DNA from: Anaerolineales bacterium | GTDB lineage: Bacteria; Chloroflexota; Anaerolineae; Anaerolineales; UBA11858 | Direction: 5' to 3' | NCBI GenBank assembly: GCA_016785015.1 | Contig: JADHTJ010000013.1 | Location: 1 to 52,219, forward strand | Length of the DNA stretch: 52,219 nucleotides | In this document: positions 43,262 through 52,219 of the stretch, in pieces | How the letters are laid out: each line of letters begins with the position of its first letter | Position numbering within the stretch: position 1 is the first letter of the stretch | Made by a program: the position numbers and the translations under genes | The notes under the pieces: model-generated | What the model was told of the DNA's origin: nothing | Seen by the model: only the letters and a program-made list of their open reading frames with translations | The model's database searches: none

Positions 43262-44425
43262 ATGACTACCCAGAAAAAACGACACTACTCACTTTTTCGG
43301 TTCGTCAGCATGATCATCATCTTATCCATGCTGGTCGGATGCGGCCCTTCTTCGGCCGAACTTGCTACTGCTAATTATGTCCCTCTTCCCAGTGATAACT
43401 GGAATGTGTCAACGCCCGCAGAGCAGGGGTTGGATCCCAACCTTGTAGCAGAACTCTATCTCAATGCAGCAGAACTAGATACTCTTTATGGGTTACTCGT
43501 GGTTAAGAACGGCCATCTAATTGCTGAAGGATATTTCAATGGAGGGTCGGTTGAACAGAAGGCCTTTATGGCATCGGCGACGAAGAGTTTTACCTCTGCT
43601 TTGGTCGGCATTGCCTTGGATCAAGGCTGTCTGTCAAGCGTGGATCAGAAGATGATCGATTTCTTCCCGGAGTTTTCCGATCAAATAACTGATCCGAGGA
43701 AGAAGCAGATCACGATCCTGGACTTGCTGCAAATGCGCTCTGGATATGTCTGGGAGGAGCGCACGCCTTATATGGATGCTTTTTTTTCTTCACGCGGCTA
43801 TTGGCTACCTTTCATTGTCGAATTTCCTCTCACCAGCAATCCGGGAACCGAGTTCGGTTACAGTAATCTGACATCTCATGTTCTGGGGGCTATCGTGGCG
43901 CGAAGTTGCGACACAGATCTAAAATCATTCGCTCAGGAACATCTCTTTTCGCCAATTGATACGCAGGTAGGTGATTGGAGCCAGGATGCAGATGGCTACA
44001 ATTACGGTTCTCACGGGATGTCCCTAACGGCTCGTGATCGGGCCAAGTTCGGCTTGTTATATCTCAATGATGGTGAATATGACGGGAGCCAGGTCATTTC
44101 AGCAGATTTTATTGAGGATTCGCTGCAAAGGTACTCAGAAAAAATCGATATCTCTGGGTGGATGCCTGGCATAACCAGTAGATATGGTTACTATCGCGAT
44201 ATCGGGTATGGCTATCAGTGGTGGTCTGCCAGGTCAGGCGACCATCAATTCAAATACGCGAGTGGTCACGGCGGGAATCAAATCATCTTGCTGGATGAAC
44301 TCGACATGGTTATTGTCACTAGTGCAGATCGTTTGTACGGAAATTTTAGTGGGGATGCCTGGGAGAAAGAACGGGCGATCATTGATGTGGTCGGCGGGTT
44401 TATCAACTCTTTACCGAGTGAGTGA
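43262..44425 (+). CDS. Beta-lactamase-type serine hydrolase lipoprotein (1)
   Basis: I use the ATG at 43262 (387 residues), since the upstream part of the frame overlaps the preceding gene. A lipobox LVGC is followed by a class C beta-lactamase-like domain: SATKSF (SxxK with catalytic Ser and Lys), GYSNL (YxN) and GHGGNQ (third motif). It likely acts as an esterase or peptidase on the outer face. It is followed by a paralog in tandem. Confidence 0.9.
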   Translation: MTTQKKRHYSLFRFVSMIIILSMLVGCGPSSAELATANYVPLPSDNWNVSTPAEQGLDPNLVAELYLNAAELDTLYGLLVVKNGHLIAEGYFNGGSVEQKAFMASATKSFTSALVGIALDQGCLSSVDQKMIDFFPEFSDQITDPRKKQITILDLLQMRSGYVWEERTPYMDAFFSSRGYWLPFIVEFPLTSNPGTEFGYSNLTSHVLGAIVARSCDTDLKSFAQEHLFSPIDTQVGDWSQDADGYNYGSHGMSLTARDRAKFGLLYLNDGEYDGSQVISADFIEDSLQRYSEKIDISGWMPGITSRYGYYRDIGYGYQWWSARSGDHQFKYASGHGGNQIILLDELDMVIVTSADRLYGNFSGDAWEKERAIIDVVGGFINSLPSE

Positions 44426-44447
44426 CGATTAAAAAAGGAGATACAAA

Positions 44448-45617
44448 ATGAAAAAAACGATTCTCATAATTATTATTCTTTCATTACTACTGGCCAGTTG
44501 TGGAAGCGATACTTCCAGTCAATACACTTATCAACCACCTGAGAATATTGATGATAGTTTAGATGTTGGCACCTTAGAGGAAGTGAATATTGATTCCGCT
44601 TTGATTGAAAATGCAGTCGATAAGATTCGCTCCGGTAAATTTGGCGAAGTACATTCCATGCTCATTTATAAAAACAATTTGCTAGTGTTGGATGAATATT
44701 TTCCTGGACATAGATACAAGTGGGACGCACCTAATTATCATGGAGAATTAGTGAACTGGGATCGGAGCATGGCTCACGAAATGATGTCTGTTACCAAGAG
44801 TTTTACCTCAGCTTGTATTGGAATTGCAATTGATAAGGGTTTTATTAAAAGTGTTCATCAATCCATATTCGACTATTTGCCAGATCATCAGCACCTTAAA
44901 GTTGACAACAGAGAATATATTACCATCGAACATCTGGTAACAATGACCTCAGGATTAGCCTGGGACGAGTGGAGTGTTGCTCATGGTTCAGCAGCCAATG
45001 ATATTGATGCGCTATGGTTTGATTGTGCAGAAACAATCACCTGTGTTTTGGAAAGACCCTGGTGGCAAGAACCTGGCAAATTATTTACCTATAATGGTGG
45101 TGGTATGGCTATTTTGAGTGAAATCATTAAAAATGCTGCCCATATGAATATCGATGAGTTTTCAATGAAGTATTTGTTCGAACCCCTTGGCATTGAAAAT
45201 GCTCAATGGACGCAATTCCCAGGAGGTGTATGGGATGGTTCAGGTTCATTTTTTATAACCCCAATAGATATGATGAAATTTGGAGTGACCTATTTAAATA
45301 ATGGCGAATGGAATGGCACAAATATTATTTCGTCAGCATGGGTTGAAAATAGTTCAAAACCTTATAACAATAATGTAGGCATCAACATTCCGGGTGAAGA
45401 TTCGGGGATAAATGGTTACGGTTATACATGGTGGACAAGTGAACTCTCCCATTCCGGTGATAAAATAAAGATGTTTCGTGCAGGTGGTTGGGGTGGCCAG
45501 GAAATAATGGTTTTTCCCGAACTCGATATGGTTATTGTTTTTACCGGTGGCAATTATGATGCAAAAACTTCGCTTTTCAAACTCCTTGAAGGATATATTT
45601 TACCTGCGATTGAATAG
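44448..45617 (+). CDS. Beta-lactamase-type serine hydrolase lipoprotein (2)
   Basis: The 389-residue protein has a lipobox LLASC and the same motifs as its upstream neighbour: SVTKSF (SxxK), TYNGGG (YxN) and GGWGGQE. AAAAGGAGAT precedes the ATG. It is more AT-rich than the first copy, so the pair is not a recent duplication in place. The substrate is unknown. Confidence 0.9.
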   Translation: MKKTILIIIILSLLLASCGSDTSSQYTYQPPENIDDSLDVGTLEEVNIDSALIENAVDKIRSGKFGEVHSMLIYKNNLLVLDEYFPGHRYKWDAPNYHGELVNWDRSMAHEMMSVTKSFTSACIGIAIDKGFIKSVHQSIFDYLPDHQHLKVDNREYITIEHLVTMTSGLAWDEWSVAHGSAANDIDALWFDCAETITCVLERPWWQEPGKLFTYNGGGMAILSEIIKNAAHMNIDEFSMKYLFEPLGIENAQWTQFPGGVWDGSGSFFITPIDMMKFGVTYLNNGEWNGTNIISSAWVENSSKPYNNNVGINIPGEDSGINGYGYTWWTSELSHSGDKIKMFRAGGWGGQEIMVFPELDMVIVFTGGNYDAKTSLFKLLEGYILPAIE

Positions 45618-45690
45618 GGTATAACTTACGCAAGAATCTTTGCATCATCCTGAAAGGAAAACTGGTATATAAAAAAGCGATTCTCATAAT

Positions 45691-45755
45691 TGACCTGCCC
45701 CCCGAAAACTGATCCAAAAGTAGTGATGGTAAGACCAAATACTGGGGGCAGGTCA
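45691..45755. repeat. Short inverted repeat resembling IS ends
   Basis: TGACCTGCCCCC (45691-45702) and GGGGGCAGGTCA (45744-45755) are a perfect 12-base inverted pair 41 bases apart. The TGACCTGCCCCC start is familiar from ends of IS3-type elements, so this may be two collapsed IS ends. No transposase is present. In the rest of 45618-45890 I see no gene. Confidence 0.55.
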
Positions 45756-45890
45756 TCCCCCAATAGAAAATCCAGAAGCGGTGGCGACGACGGCTTCAAC
45801 ATCTAGGACAATCTCGGCGAAGAGGGAGGGAACACAATGCAAAGATAGGGGCGAAATCCATTAATAGTGTAAAATTTTGGCAGACCAAAG

Positions 45891-48614
45891 ATGTCACCAA
45901 TGACTACGCCCATCCTCACTACCAAGCTCTACGTTCCTCCTTCTCATCCGAAACTCGTTTCACGCACGCACTTAATCGAACAATTGAATTCTGGGTTATC
46001 GTGCAGATTGACACTTATCTCTGCCCCCGCAGGTTTTGGAAAATCGACCTTACTAAGTGCGTGGGTCCAGCAAATTGAAGCTGACGTACGCGTCGCCTGG
46101 CTTTCATTGGATGAAGGTGATAACGACCTGACGCGTTTCTTGACGTATTTTATTGCCGCATTGCAAACCATTGAAACGGATATTGGACAAGGAGCGTTGG
46201 CCGCCCTCCAATCTTCGGGGCTGGTGAACACCGAGGGATTGCTGACCAGCTTGCTCAATGAAATCGCTAACTTTCCTGGAAACGCAGTTCTCATCCTGGA
46301 TGATTACCACGTTATCGAATCACAGCCGATTGATCAAGCCATTACATTTCTACTCGATCATCTCCCCCCGCAAATGCACCTGATCGTTGCCAGCCGAATT
46401 GATCCCTCTTGGCCGCTTTCCAGGTTGCGAGTTCGTGGGCAGATAACTGAAATCCGGGCTGATGATCTGCGCTTTGCAATTGAAGAGGCAATTGAATTTC
46501 TCAACCAGGTGATGGGCCTCAAATTATCTACCCAGGATGTGACTTCCCTGGAAGGACGCACTGAGGGTTGGATTGCCGGTTTACACCTGGCGGCCCTATC
46601 CATACAAGGATTGAAACACCGAGGGATGATCGCCGATTTCGTCAACCGCTTCACTGGCAGCGACCGCTATATCCAGGATTATCTTGCCGATGAAGTTTTA
46701 CAGCAGCAGTCGGATCAGGTCAAAGATTTTTTGCTGCACACATCCATCCTAAACCGCTTGACTGCGCCACTGTGTAACTCCGTTACAAAGATGGAAAACT
46801 CGCAGATAATCCTCGAGAAATTGGAAAACGCCAATCTTTTTATCGTTCCGTTAGATAATGAACGTCGTTGGTATCGTTACCACCATCTATTTGCCGATTT
46901 GTTGAACCACCGTTTGCGCCAGATTTTTCCCGATCAAATCTCTGACCTTCATCAGCGGGCGAGCGAGTGGTATGAGCAGCATGATTTTCCTTCCGACGCG
47001 ATCCGTCACGCATTTTCTGCCAAAAATCTTGAGCGCGCAGCAGCCCTGGCCGAGTTAGCCTGGCCAGCCTGGAATGGGAGTTTTCAATCCATCGAGTGGC
47101 TGAGTTGGTTGAAGGCACTGCCCGCCGAGTTGGTACGCTCCAGGCCTGTGCTTTGCGTTGCGTATGCCTGGGCTTTTCTGAATAGTGGCGACCTGGAGGC
47201 CGCCGAGACCCGATTACTGGATGCCGAACACTGGCTGGAACCAACAGTGAATATAAGTGAAAGACCGGATACCAGAATGGTCGTTGTCGATGATGAGCAG
47301 TTTCAGTCGTTACCCGTATCGCTGGCCACCGCACGTGCTTATCACGCTCAGGCCACTGGTGATGTAGCCAGGACCGTTAAGTACGCAAAGCGGGTACTCG
47401 ACCTCTCACCCGATGGGGATTCTCAATATCGCGGAGATGCAACTGCACTTTTAGGGCTAGCACACTGGACGAGTGGAGATATTGAAGCAGCCCACCAAAC
47501 CCTCTCCGATGGACTGGCGGTGATGAAACCCCTGGATGTGATCATTGGGACATTTGTCCTGGCTGAGATGAAGATGACATTGGGTCACCTTCACGAGGCA
47601 ATCCGTACCTGTGAACACGCGTTGCGGCTTGCGGCTGATCACGGAGAACCGATGCCCATCGGCACGGAGGATGTCTATTCGGGGATCAGTGAGCTTCACC
47701 GAGAAAGGGGCGATCTGGAATCCGCGACTCAGGATTTAACGAAATGTAAAGAGCTTGGCGAACAAATCGAGCTACCCGATTGGCAGTACCGCTATTGTAT
47801 TGCCCAGGCTCGCCTAAATGAGACTCTGGGCGATCTGGATGATGCTCTAAGGTTGCTGGATGAGGCAGAACGTGTGTTTGTGCGAACCCCCTTGCCCGTC
47901 GTGCGTCCTATTGCGGCGATGAAAGCACGTATCTGGGTTCGGCAAGGCAGGCTGTCTGAAGCCCAGAGTTGGGTGCGTGAACGGGAATTATCCGCTGACG
48001 ATGATCTTAGCTACCTGCGTGAGTTCGAGCACATTACCCTCACCAGGTGTCTCATCGCCCGGTATCAGGTCGATAGAACAGATGCTTCTATCGACGATGC
48101 AATCAGACTACTGGAGCGACTCCTCCTAGCGGCGGAAGCAGGAAAGAGGATGGGAAGTATGATCGAAATCCTTGCCCTACAATCGCTTGCTAACCAGGCT
48201 CAGGGGAATGTCGATCTTGCTCATAAGTCTCTGGAACATGCCCTGAAGCTGGCTGAGCCTGAGGGGTATTGCCGGATCTTTGTCGACGAAGGTCAGCCGA
48301 TGGCAAAGCTCTTATATGAAGCTGCCAGGAAAGGTATCCAGTCGGACTATTCTCGAAAGGTGCTTACTGTATTTAAAAGTGAGAAAGCAACCGGTCATAG
48401 CCAACAACATCAGAATTTGGTTGAACCGCTATCCGACCGTGAAATAGAAGTGTTACAGCTGATTGCCCAGGGTTTAAGCAATCGCGAAATTAGTGAGCGA
48501 CTTTACCTGGCGCTGGACACGATCAAAGGTCACAACCGCAGGATTTACAGCAAACTGGGGGTTAAAAAACGTATCGATGCTGTTGAGCGCGCCCGTGAGT
48601 TAGGGTTGCTCTAA
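45891..48614 (+). CDS. MalT-like ATP-dependent LuxR transcriptional regulator (second)
   Basis: The 907-residue protein has the layout of the one at 26391: Walker A GFGKST at 49-54, Walker B AVLILDDYHVI, the TPR-like middle and a LuxR helix-turn-helix (LSDREIEVLQLIAQGLSNREI). The ATG at 45900 is an alternative start. TAAAAT at 45870-45875 is a possible -10. It heads a run of DUF4386 and oxidoreductase genes and probably controls them; that is inferred from arrangement. Confidence 0.92.
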   Translation: MSPMTTPILTTKLYVPPSHPKLVSRTHLIEQLNSGLSCRLTLISAPAGFGKSTLLSAWVQQIEADVRVAWLSLDEGDNDLTRFLTYFIAALQTIETDIGQGALAALQSSGLVNTEGLLTSLLNEIANFPGNAVLILDDYHVIESQPIDQAITFLLDHLPPQMHLIVASRIDPSWPLSRLRVRGQITEIRADDLRFAIEEAIEFLNQVMGLKLSTQDVTSLEGRTEGWIAGLHLAALSIQGLKHRGMIADFVNRFTGSDRYIQDYLADEVLQQQSDQVKDFLLHTSILNRLTAPLCNSVTKMENSQIILEKLENANLFIVPLDNERRWYRYHHLFADLLNHRLRQIFPDQISDLHQRASEWYEQHDFPSDAIRHAFSAKNLERAAALAELAWPAWNGSFQSIEWLSWLKALPAELVRSRPVLCVAYAWAFLNSGDLEAAETRLLDAEHWLEPTVNISERPDTRMVVVDDEQFQSLPVSLATARAYHAQATGDVARTVKYAKRVLDLSPDGDSQYRGDATALLGLAHWTSGDIEAAHQTLSDGLAVMKPLDVIIGTFVLAEMKMTLGHLHEAIRTCEHALRLAADHGEPMPIGTEDVYSGISELHRERGDLESATQDLTKCKELGEQIELPDWQYRYCIAQARLNETLGDLDDALRLLDEAERVFVRTPLPVVRPIAAMKARIWVRQGRLSEAQSWVRERELSADDDLSYLREFEHITLTRCLIARYQVDRTDASIDDAIRLLERLLLAAEAGKRMGSMIEILALQSLANQAQGNVDLAHKSLEHALKLAEPEGYCRIFVDEGQPMAKLLYEAARKGIQSDYSRKVLTVFKSEKATGHSQQHQNLVEPLSDREIEVLQLIAQGLSNREISERLYLALDTIKGHNRRIYSKLGVKKRIDAVERARELGLL

Positions 48615-48846
48615 CGATTTGGTGATAAACCTCGGGGGAATGAGGCAATATTTTAGCAAACCCATAACAAATTCCATCAATTGGGTTTTAGGTCTCAAGT
48701 AAGCGGCCTAATACCTGATTCCTGATTCTGAATCCCTTTTCCCAAAACAACACCCCCATCAACACTTAAGTGTCTACAAAACAACACCGTCTAGTCGGTA
48801 TAGTATACCCATCGAAAATAAACTTCAGAAATAAAGGAGAAAAACA

Positions 48847-49560
48847 ATGACGGCTCAAGAAAAAATGAATCCCAATAGGATTGCAAGAATTGTGGGGATA
48901 TTATTCATCATTGCGACGGTAGCAGGATTTCTCAGCGTTGCATTTTTGGAGCCAGTGCTCGCCGATCCGGATTACCTGATGAGTTTTTCTGCAAACAAAA
49001 CTCGGGTGATCATTGGCGCGCTGGCTGATTTAATCGGTGCGGCTGCATTTGTTGGCCTGGCGATTGTAATCTTTCCAATCTTGAAAAAACATAATGAAAG
49101 TATCGCAGTGGGATATATTGTCGCCCGCAGTTTTGAGGCAGTACCATTTATTATTGGAAATATCAGCCTGCTGGCACTCATCACAGTAAGTCAATCATTT
49201 GTGGGTGCAGCAAATCCAGATGCTTCCGGCTTTCTGCCTGCAGGCGCGGGATTGCTGGCAACTTATGATTGGACTCAGTTGCTGGGCCCCAGGATCTTAG
49301 CCAGTCTGGCTGCGCTTCCCTTCTATTATGCATTGTATCAATCCAAACTCCTGCCACGCTGGATTTCCATCTGGGGGCTGGTTGGCGCACCCCTGTATTT
49401 CGCTTCTGGCTTGTTGCCGATGTTCAATCTTCTTGATCCATCATCCTCAATCTCAATCCTTATGTTTCTTCCCGCCGCCTTATTAGAAATGATTCTGGCA
49501 GTATGGCTGATCGTGAAAGGCTTCAACCCAACCATCATTACTTCATCAGCTGCAGACTAA
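48847..49560 (+). CDS. DUF4386 membrane protein
   Basis: The 237-residue protein has about six helices, with RIARIVGILFIIATVAGFLSV at the start in two pieces and PRWISIWGLVGAPLYFA and AVWLIVKGF at the end, as in the gene at 32959. AAAGGAG precedes the ATG. TATAGT at 48799-48804 is a possible -10. The 48615-48798 gap has no gene. Confidence 0.88.
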   Translation: MTAQEKMNPNRIARIVGILFIIATVAGFLSVAFLEPVLADPDYLMSFSANKTRVIIGALADLIGAAAFVGLAIVIFPILKKHNESIAVGYIVARSFEAVPFIIGNISLLALITVSQSFVGAANPDASGFLPAGAGLLATYDWTQLLGPRILASLAALPFYYALYQSKLLPRWISIWGLVGAPLYFASGLLPMFNLLDPSSSISILMFLPAALLEMILAVWLIVKGFNPTIITSSAAD

Positions 49561-49600
49561 AATTTATTGCTGAAAAATCAAAATGAAAGAGGTGATTACG

Positions 49601-50572
49601 ATGAAAGCCATAGTTTATGAAAGATACGGCCCACCCGATATTCTTGAACTCACCGAAGTAGAGAAATCGACACCCAAGGACGATGAAATATTGGTGAAAG
49701 TTAGGGCGGCTTCCCTAAATGCGGGCGACTGGCACGCTTTGAGGGGCACGCCATTTTTACAGCGCTTAGAGTCCGGGTTTCCGAAACCCAAAAACAAAAT
49801 CCTCGGCGCGGATGTAGCAGGACTGGTTGAAGCGGTGGGCAGCAAAGTTACCCGGTTTCAACCTGGGGATGAGGTCTATGGAGACCTCTACTGGTGTGGT
49901 TTTGGCGCTTTTGCCGAATATGTCTGTGTGCCTGAAGATGCAGCCGCGCTGAAACCGGCCAATATACCATTTGAAGCAGCCGCAGCTGTTCCGCAAGCAG
50001 CCTTTACCGCCCTGCACGCCCTGCGCGACCAGGGACAGGTTCAGCCTGGGCAAAAGGTTTTGATCAATGGCGCTTCGGGCGGTGTGGGAACCTTTGCGGT
50101 GCAGATCGCCAAATCGTTCGGAGCTGAAGTGACTGGCGTGTGCAGCACCCGAAATTTGGAGATGATGCGCTCCCTTGGCGCTGACCAGGTCATTGATTAC
50201 ACCCAGGAAGATTTCCCTCAAAACAGTCAGAAATATGACCTGATTGTTGACATTGCCGCAAATCATTCACTTTCAGACTTGAAGCGGGTATTAACTCCCC
50301 AGGGAATTTGTGTCATCGTTGGATTTTCAACCCTGATGCATATGCTCAAAGTCACGCTTTTGGGTCCTCTGATTTCAAAAGCCGGGTCCAAGAAACTGGG
50401 AATGCTAATGCCGAAAGAGAACAAACAGGATTTAGCTGATATGAAAGAGCTTCTTGAATCTGGCAAAGTCGTCCCTGTTATCGATCGGCTATACTCATTC
50501 AGCGAGATCCCCGAAGCAATCCGCTATCTTGAAAAAGGGCACGCCCGCGGAAAAATCGTCATTACGATGTGA
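49601..50572 (+). CDS. MDR-superfamily NAD(P)-dependent oxidoreductase (paralog)
   Basis: I start at MKAIVYERYGPPDIL (49601, 323 residues) because GAGG lies before that ATG. The nucleotide motif is LINGASGGVGTFAVQIAKSFG in two adjoining parts, and LGADVAGLVEAVG marks the first domain. It is a paralog of the gene at 40779, with the same first codons. It should use NADPH to reduce a carbonyl, enone or quinone. Confidence 0.92.
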   Translation: MKAIVYERYGPPDILELTEVEKSTPKDDEILVKVRAASLNAGDWHALRGTPFLQRLESGFPKPKNKILGADVAGLVEAVGSKVTRFQPGDEVYGDLYWCGFGAFAEYVCVPEDAAALKPANIPFEAAAAVPQAAFTALHALRDQGQVQPGQKVLINGASGGVGTFAVQIAKSFGAEVTGVCSTRNLEMMRSLGADQVIDYTQEDFPQNSQKYDLIVDIAANHSLSDLKRVLTPQGICVIVGFSTLMHMLKVTLLGPLISKAGSKKLGMLMPKENKQDLADMKELLESGKVVPVIDRLYSFSEIPEAIRYLEKGHARGKIVITM

Positions 50573-50674
50573 ATGGATGTGACAAGATAGAAATTTCCTC
50601 AAGTTGTTACCAAATACCTTATCCACTAAATCAAAGATTTCGTAATCCCAAGATACATCAAAAGGAGAAAAAGG

Positions 50675-51346
50675 ATGAATATTAACAAGAATACCCCCAG
50701 ACTTATTGGAGCAGCATTCCTGCTTCAAGCCGTAGCTTCCGCAATCGTTGGATTAGGATTAATTGAACCCTTGAGGGTGTCAGGGGACATAGTGGCAACC
50801 ATGACCAATTTTGCGAACAATGCCATTCTGGTTCGGGTAGGCATTTTGGTGGAAATGGTCACAGTGACGGCCCTGGTCATTCTGAGCGTCATGCTGTATC
50901 TTGCTTTGAGGGAACAAAATCGAAAAGTCGCCTTCGTGGCTTTGGGATTGCGCCTCACAGAAGTAGCGCTCCTGGCTGTTAGTAGAATTTTGACTTTCGC
51001 TTTCTTGAGCACAAGTCAGGCATTTGCGGTTGAGGGAAACCCTGCTTATTTGCAAACCATAGGAAAAATTCTCTTTGAAACCCAGAATACAGCCTACTCG
51101 CTCAATATGATCTTTTTTACCCTGGGAGGGACCATATTCTATGTCCTGCTCTTCCAATCAAGATTTGTCCCGCGGTGGTTAGCTACCTTTGGCCTAATCG
51201 CTGCCCCGCTGGCATTCATCGGAGAACTGATCACATTGATGGGATTTGATGTGCCGTTGTGGGTATTCATTCCAAACCTGCCGTTTGAATTAACCATCGG
51301 GCTTTGGCTTCTGATCAAAGGCGCAAAATACATCGAGAATGCATAA
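50675..51346 (+). CDS. DUF4386 membrane protein
   Basis: The 223-residue protein has six helices or so, starting NTPRLIGAAFLLQAVASAIVG in two pieces and ending PRWLATFGLIAAPLAF and GLWLLIKGA. AAAAGGAG precedes the ATG. Its first residues (MNINKNTPRLIG) closely resemble the start of the partial gene at 52181. Confidence 0.88.
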   Translation: MNINKNTPRLIGAAFLLQAVASAIVGLGLIEPLRVSGDIVATMTNFANNAILVRVGILVEMVTVTALVILSVMLYLALREQNRKVAFVALGLRLTEVALLAVSRILTFAFLSTSQAFAVEGNPAYLQTIGKILFETQNTAYSLNMIFFTLGGTIFYVLLFQSRFVPRWLATFGLIAAPLAFIGELITLMGFDVPLWVFIPNLPFELTIGLWLLIKGAKYIENA

Positions 51347-51459
51347 AGAAACGCCACGACAACAAGAAACCAGGTTTTTGGAGCCAAAAGCAAATCCGTG
51401 AGATATCACTAACTTTGAACTCATAACGCTCGAAAATCTGGTTTCTTATGGAGAAAACG

Positions 51460-52197
51460 ATGATAGCCAATGAAAAAATGAATTCAATCAAAGGAAGTTC
51501 CCTTAGGGCAATCAAAAAGACTGCAAGAATCGCAGGAATACTATACCTACTCGTCATGATACATGGAATGTTCTCTCTGTTATATGTTAGCCCCCAACTA
51601 ATTGTGCCCGGAGATGCTTTAACAACGGCCAAAAATATCAGGGCTTCTGAATTTCTATTCCGGATCGGCTCTGTGAGCGAACTTCTCCATATGGTCTGGT
51701 ATTTTATTTTGACTCTGGCCTTGTACTTGTTACTTAAACCAGTTAGTAAAAACCTTGCTTATCTTTTTGTGCTGTTCGCATTGGTCGCTGTCCCCATTGC
51801 TGTGCTCAGTACGCTCAACAATTTTGCCGCCCTGTCGCTTTTGAGTGGGGCAAACTACTTGAAAGTATTCACAACAGATCAGTTGCAAGCTCAAGCGCTG
51901 TTCTTTCTCAATTTGAACGAACAGGGATATTTTATCTCCCAGATATTTATGGGCTTTTGGATGCTTATTCTGGGCTATTTAGTTTCTAAGTCAAGCTACC
52001 TCCCCAGAATCTTGGGGGTTCTATTTATCATTGGTGGTTTCGGCCTTCTAATCGAATCTTTTCAATATTTCCTATTCCCAGGCTATCAAGTATTAACTTA
52101 CCCAGGTGTCGTAGTTTCTATCATTGCGGAAATATCATTTTGCTTTTGGCTTTTGGCGAAAGGCACAAAGGGAGAAAACGATGAATATGAAAGATAA
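51460..52197 (+). CDS. DUF4386-like membrane protein
   Basis: I start at 51460 (MIANEKMNS, 245 residues), since the ATG at 51448 is part of the ribosome site GGAG. About six helices follow (TARIAGILYLLVMIHGMFSLL in two pieces), with LPRILGVLFIIGGF and FCFWLLAKGTK near the end. It is a divergent member of the DUF4386 set. It overlaps the next gene by 17 bases. Confidence 0.85.
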   Translation: MIANEKMNSIKGSSLRAIKKTARIAGILYLLVMIHGMFSLLYVSPQLIVPGDALTTAKNIRASEFLFRIGSVSELLHMVWYFILTLALYLLLKPVSKNLAYLFVLFALVAVPIAVLSTLNNFAALSLLSGANYLKVFTTDQLQAQALFFLNLNEQGYFISQIFMGFWMLILGYLVSKSSYLPRILGVLFIIGGFGLLIESFQYFLFPGYQVLTYPGVVVSIIAEISFCFWLLAKGTKGENDEYER

Positions 52198-52219
52198 AAA
52201 TATCCCCCGGCTCCTAGGC
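52181..52219 (+). CDS. Start of a further DUF4386-like gene (cut by window end)
   Basis: GGGAGAAAACG precedes an ATG at 52181 that reads MNMKDKNIPRLLG to the window end. This resembles MNINKNTPRLIG of the gene at 50675, so a fifth DUF4386 gene is likely. Only 13 codons are visible. Confidence 0.6.
   Translation, partial: MNMKDKNIPRLLG

Noticed and set aside
29261..48760. C-rich boxes (CCCCCAATCA near 29261, CCCCCATCAA near 48752) as MalT-type operators
   Set aside because: They are only loosely similar, and their distances to possible -10 boxes differ.

Overview
The window looks like a chromosomal stretch of a Chloroflexota bacterium, probably Anaerolineae-like. This is inferred from two very large MalT-type LuxR regulators, a family of DUF4386 membrane proteins, many lipoproteins, and NarL-type two-component pairs. 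No rRNA, tRNA, phage module or CRISPR array was seen. The left edge carries the tail of a probable ISAs1-type transposase.

Region 1 (0.3-19.6 kb) is a copper and thiol redox island. A tightly overlapping minus-strand operon (5841 to 293) encodes a PCYCGC lipoprotein, a membrane CuA-type cupredoxin, a NapH/NosR-like polyferredoxin membrane protein, a CuA-cytochrome c fusion, two DUF1573 proteins, a methyltransferase and a cytochrome c. Around it lie a His/Met/acidic-rich cupredoxin lipoprotein, a rhodanese lipoprotein, a CopB-type (CPH) copper ATPase, further cytochrome c and DUF proteins, and a NarL-type sensor/regulator pair. Three genes here read through in-frame TGA codons exactly at catalytic or conserved Cys positions: a DUF1573 protein (Cys-Sec), a thioredoxin-like lipoprotein with both active-site cysteines as Sec (UxxU), and a DsbA-like protein (UPYC). 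Each has a stem-loop at the right distance downstream to be a bacterial SECIS element.

Seven transcription starts in this island share one promoter design. An 18-bp palindrome (consensus ATAGGCAATATTGCCTAT) is followed by 15-16 bp, a TnGCGC half-motif, 22-23 bp, and a TAnnnT-like -10 box. The palindrome therefore sits near -66 and a degenerate second copy near -42, as expected for an activator. This ties the CuA operon, the cupredoxin, the CopB ATPase, the rhodanese and two of the selenoproteins into one regulon. The 7-2-7 symmetry suggests the NarL-type response regulator encoded in the middle of the island, but that link is inference.

Region 2 (19.6-24.2 kb) is more GC-rich: a second NarL-type pair on the minus strand, diverging from an apolipoprotein N-acyltransferase-like gene, then a CPBP membrane protease. 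A 26-bp near-palindrome lies between the divergent genes.

Region 3 (24.2-52.2 kb) is accessory, nearly all on the plus strand. It holds an AT-rich SAM methyltransferase flanked by two copies of a 131/141-bp terminal-inverted-repeat element. Two MalT-like regulators (26.4 and 45.9 kb) each head a run of small enzymes and membrane proteins: a condensation-domain acyltransferase, ferredoxin-nitroreductase, GNATs, MBL hydrolases, an MFS transporter, a methyltransferase, a phosphoesterase, two paralogous quinone-oxidoreductase-like MDR proteins, CPBP proteases, tandem serine hydrolases and five DUF4386 genes (the last cut by the window end). Two SDR dehydrogenase remnants, a frameshifted GNAT and short IS-like repeats show ongoing turnover. 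Several regulator genes appear to be leaderless, with a -10 box placed so that transcription would start on or one base before the ATG.
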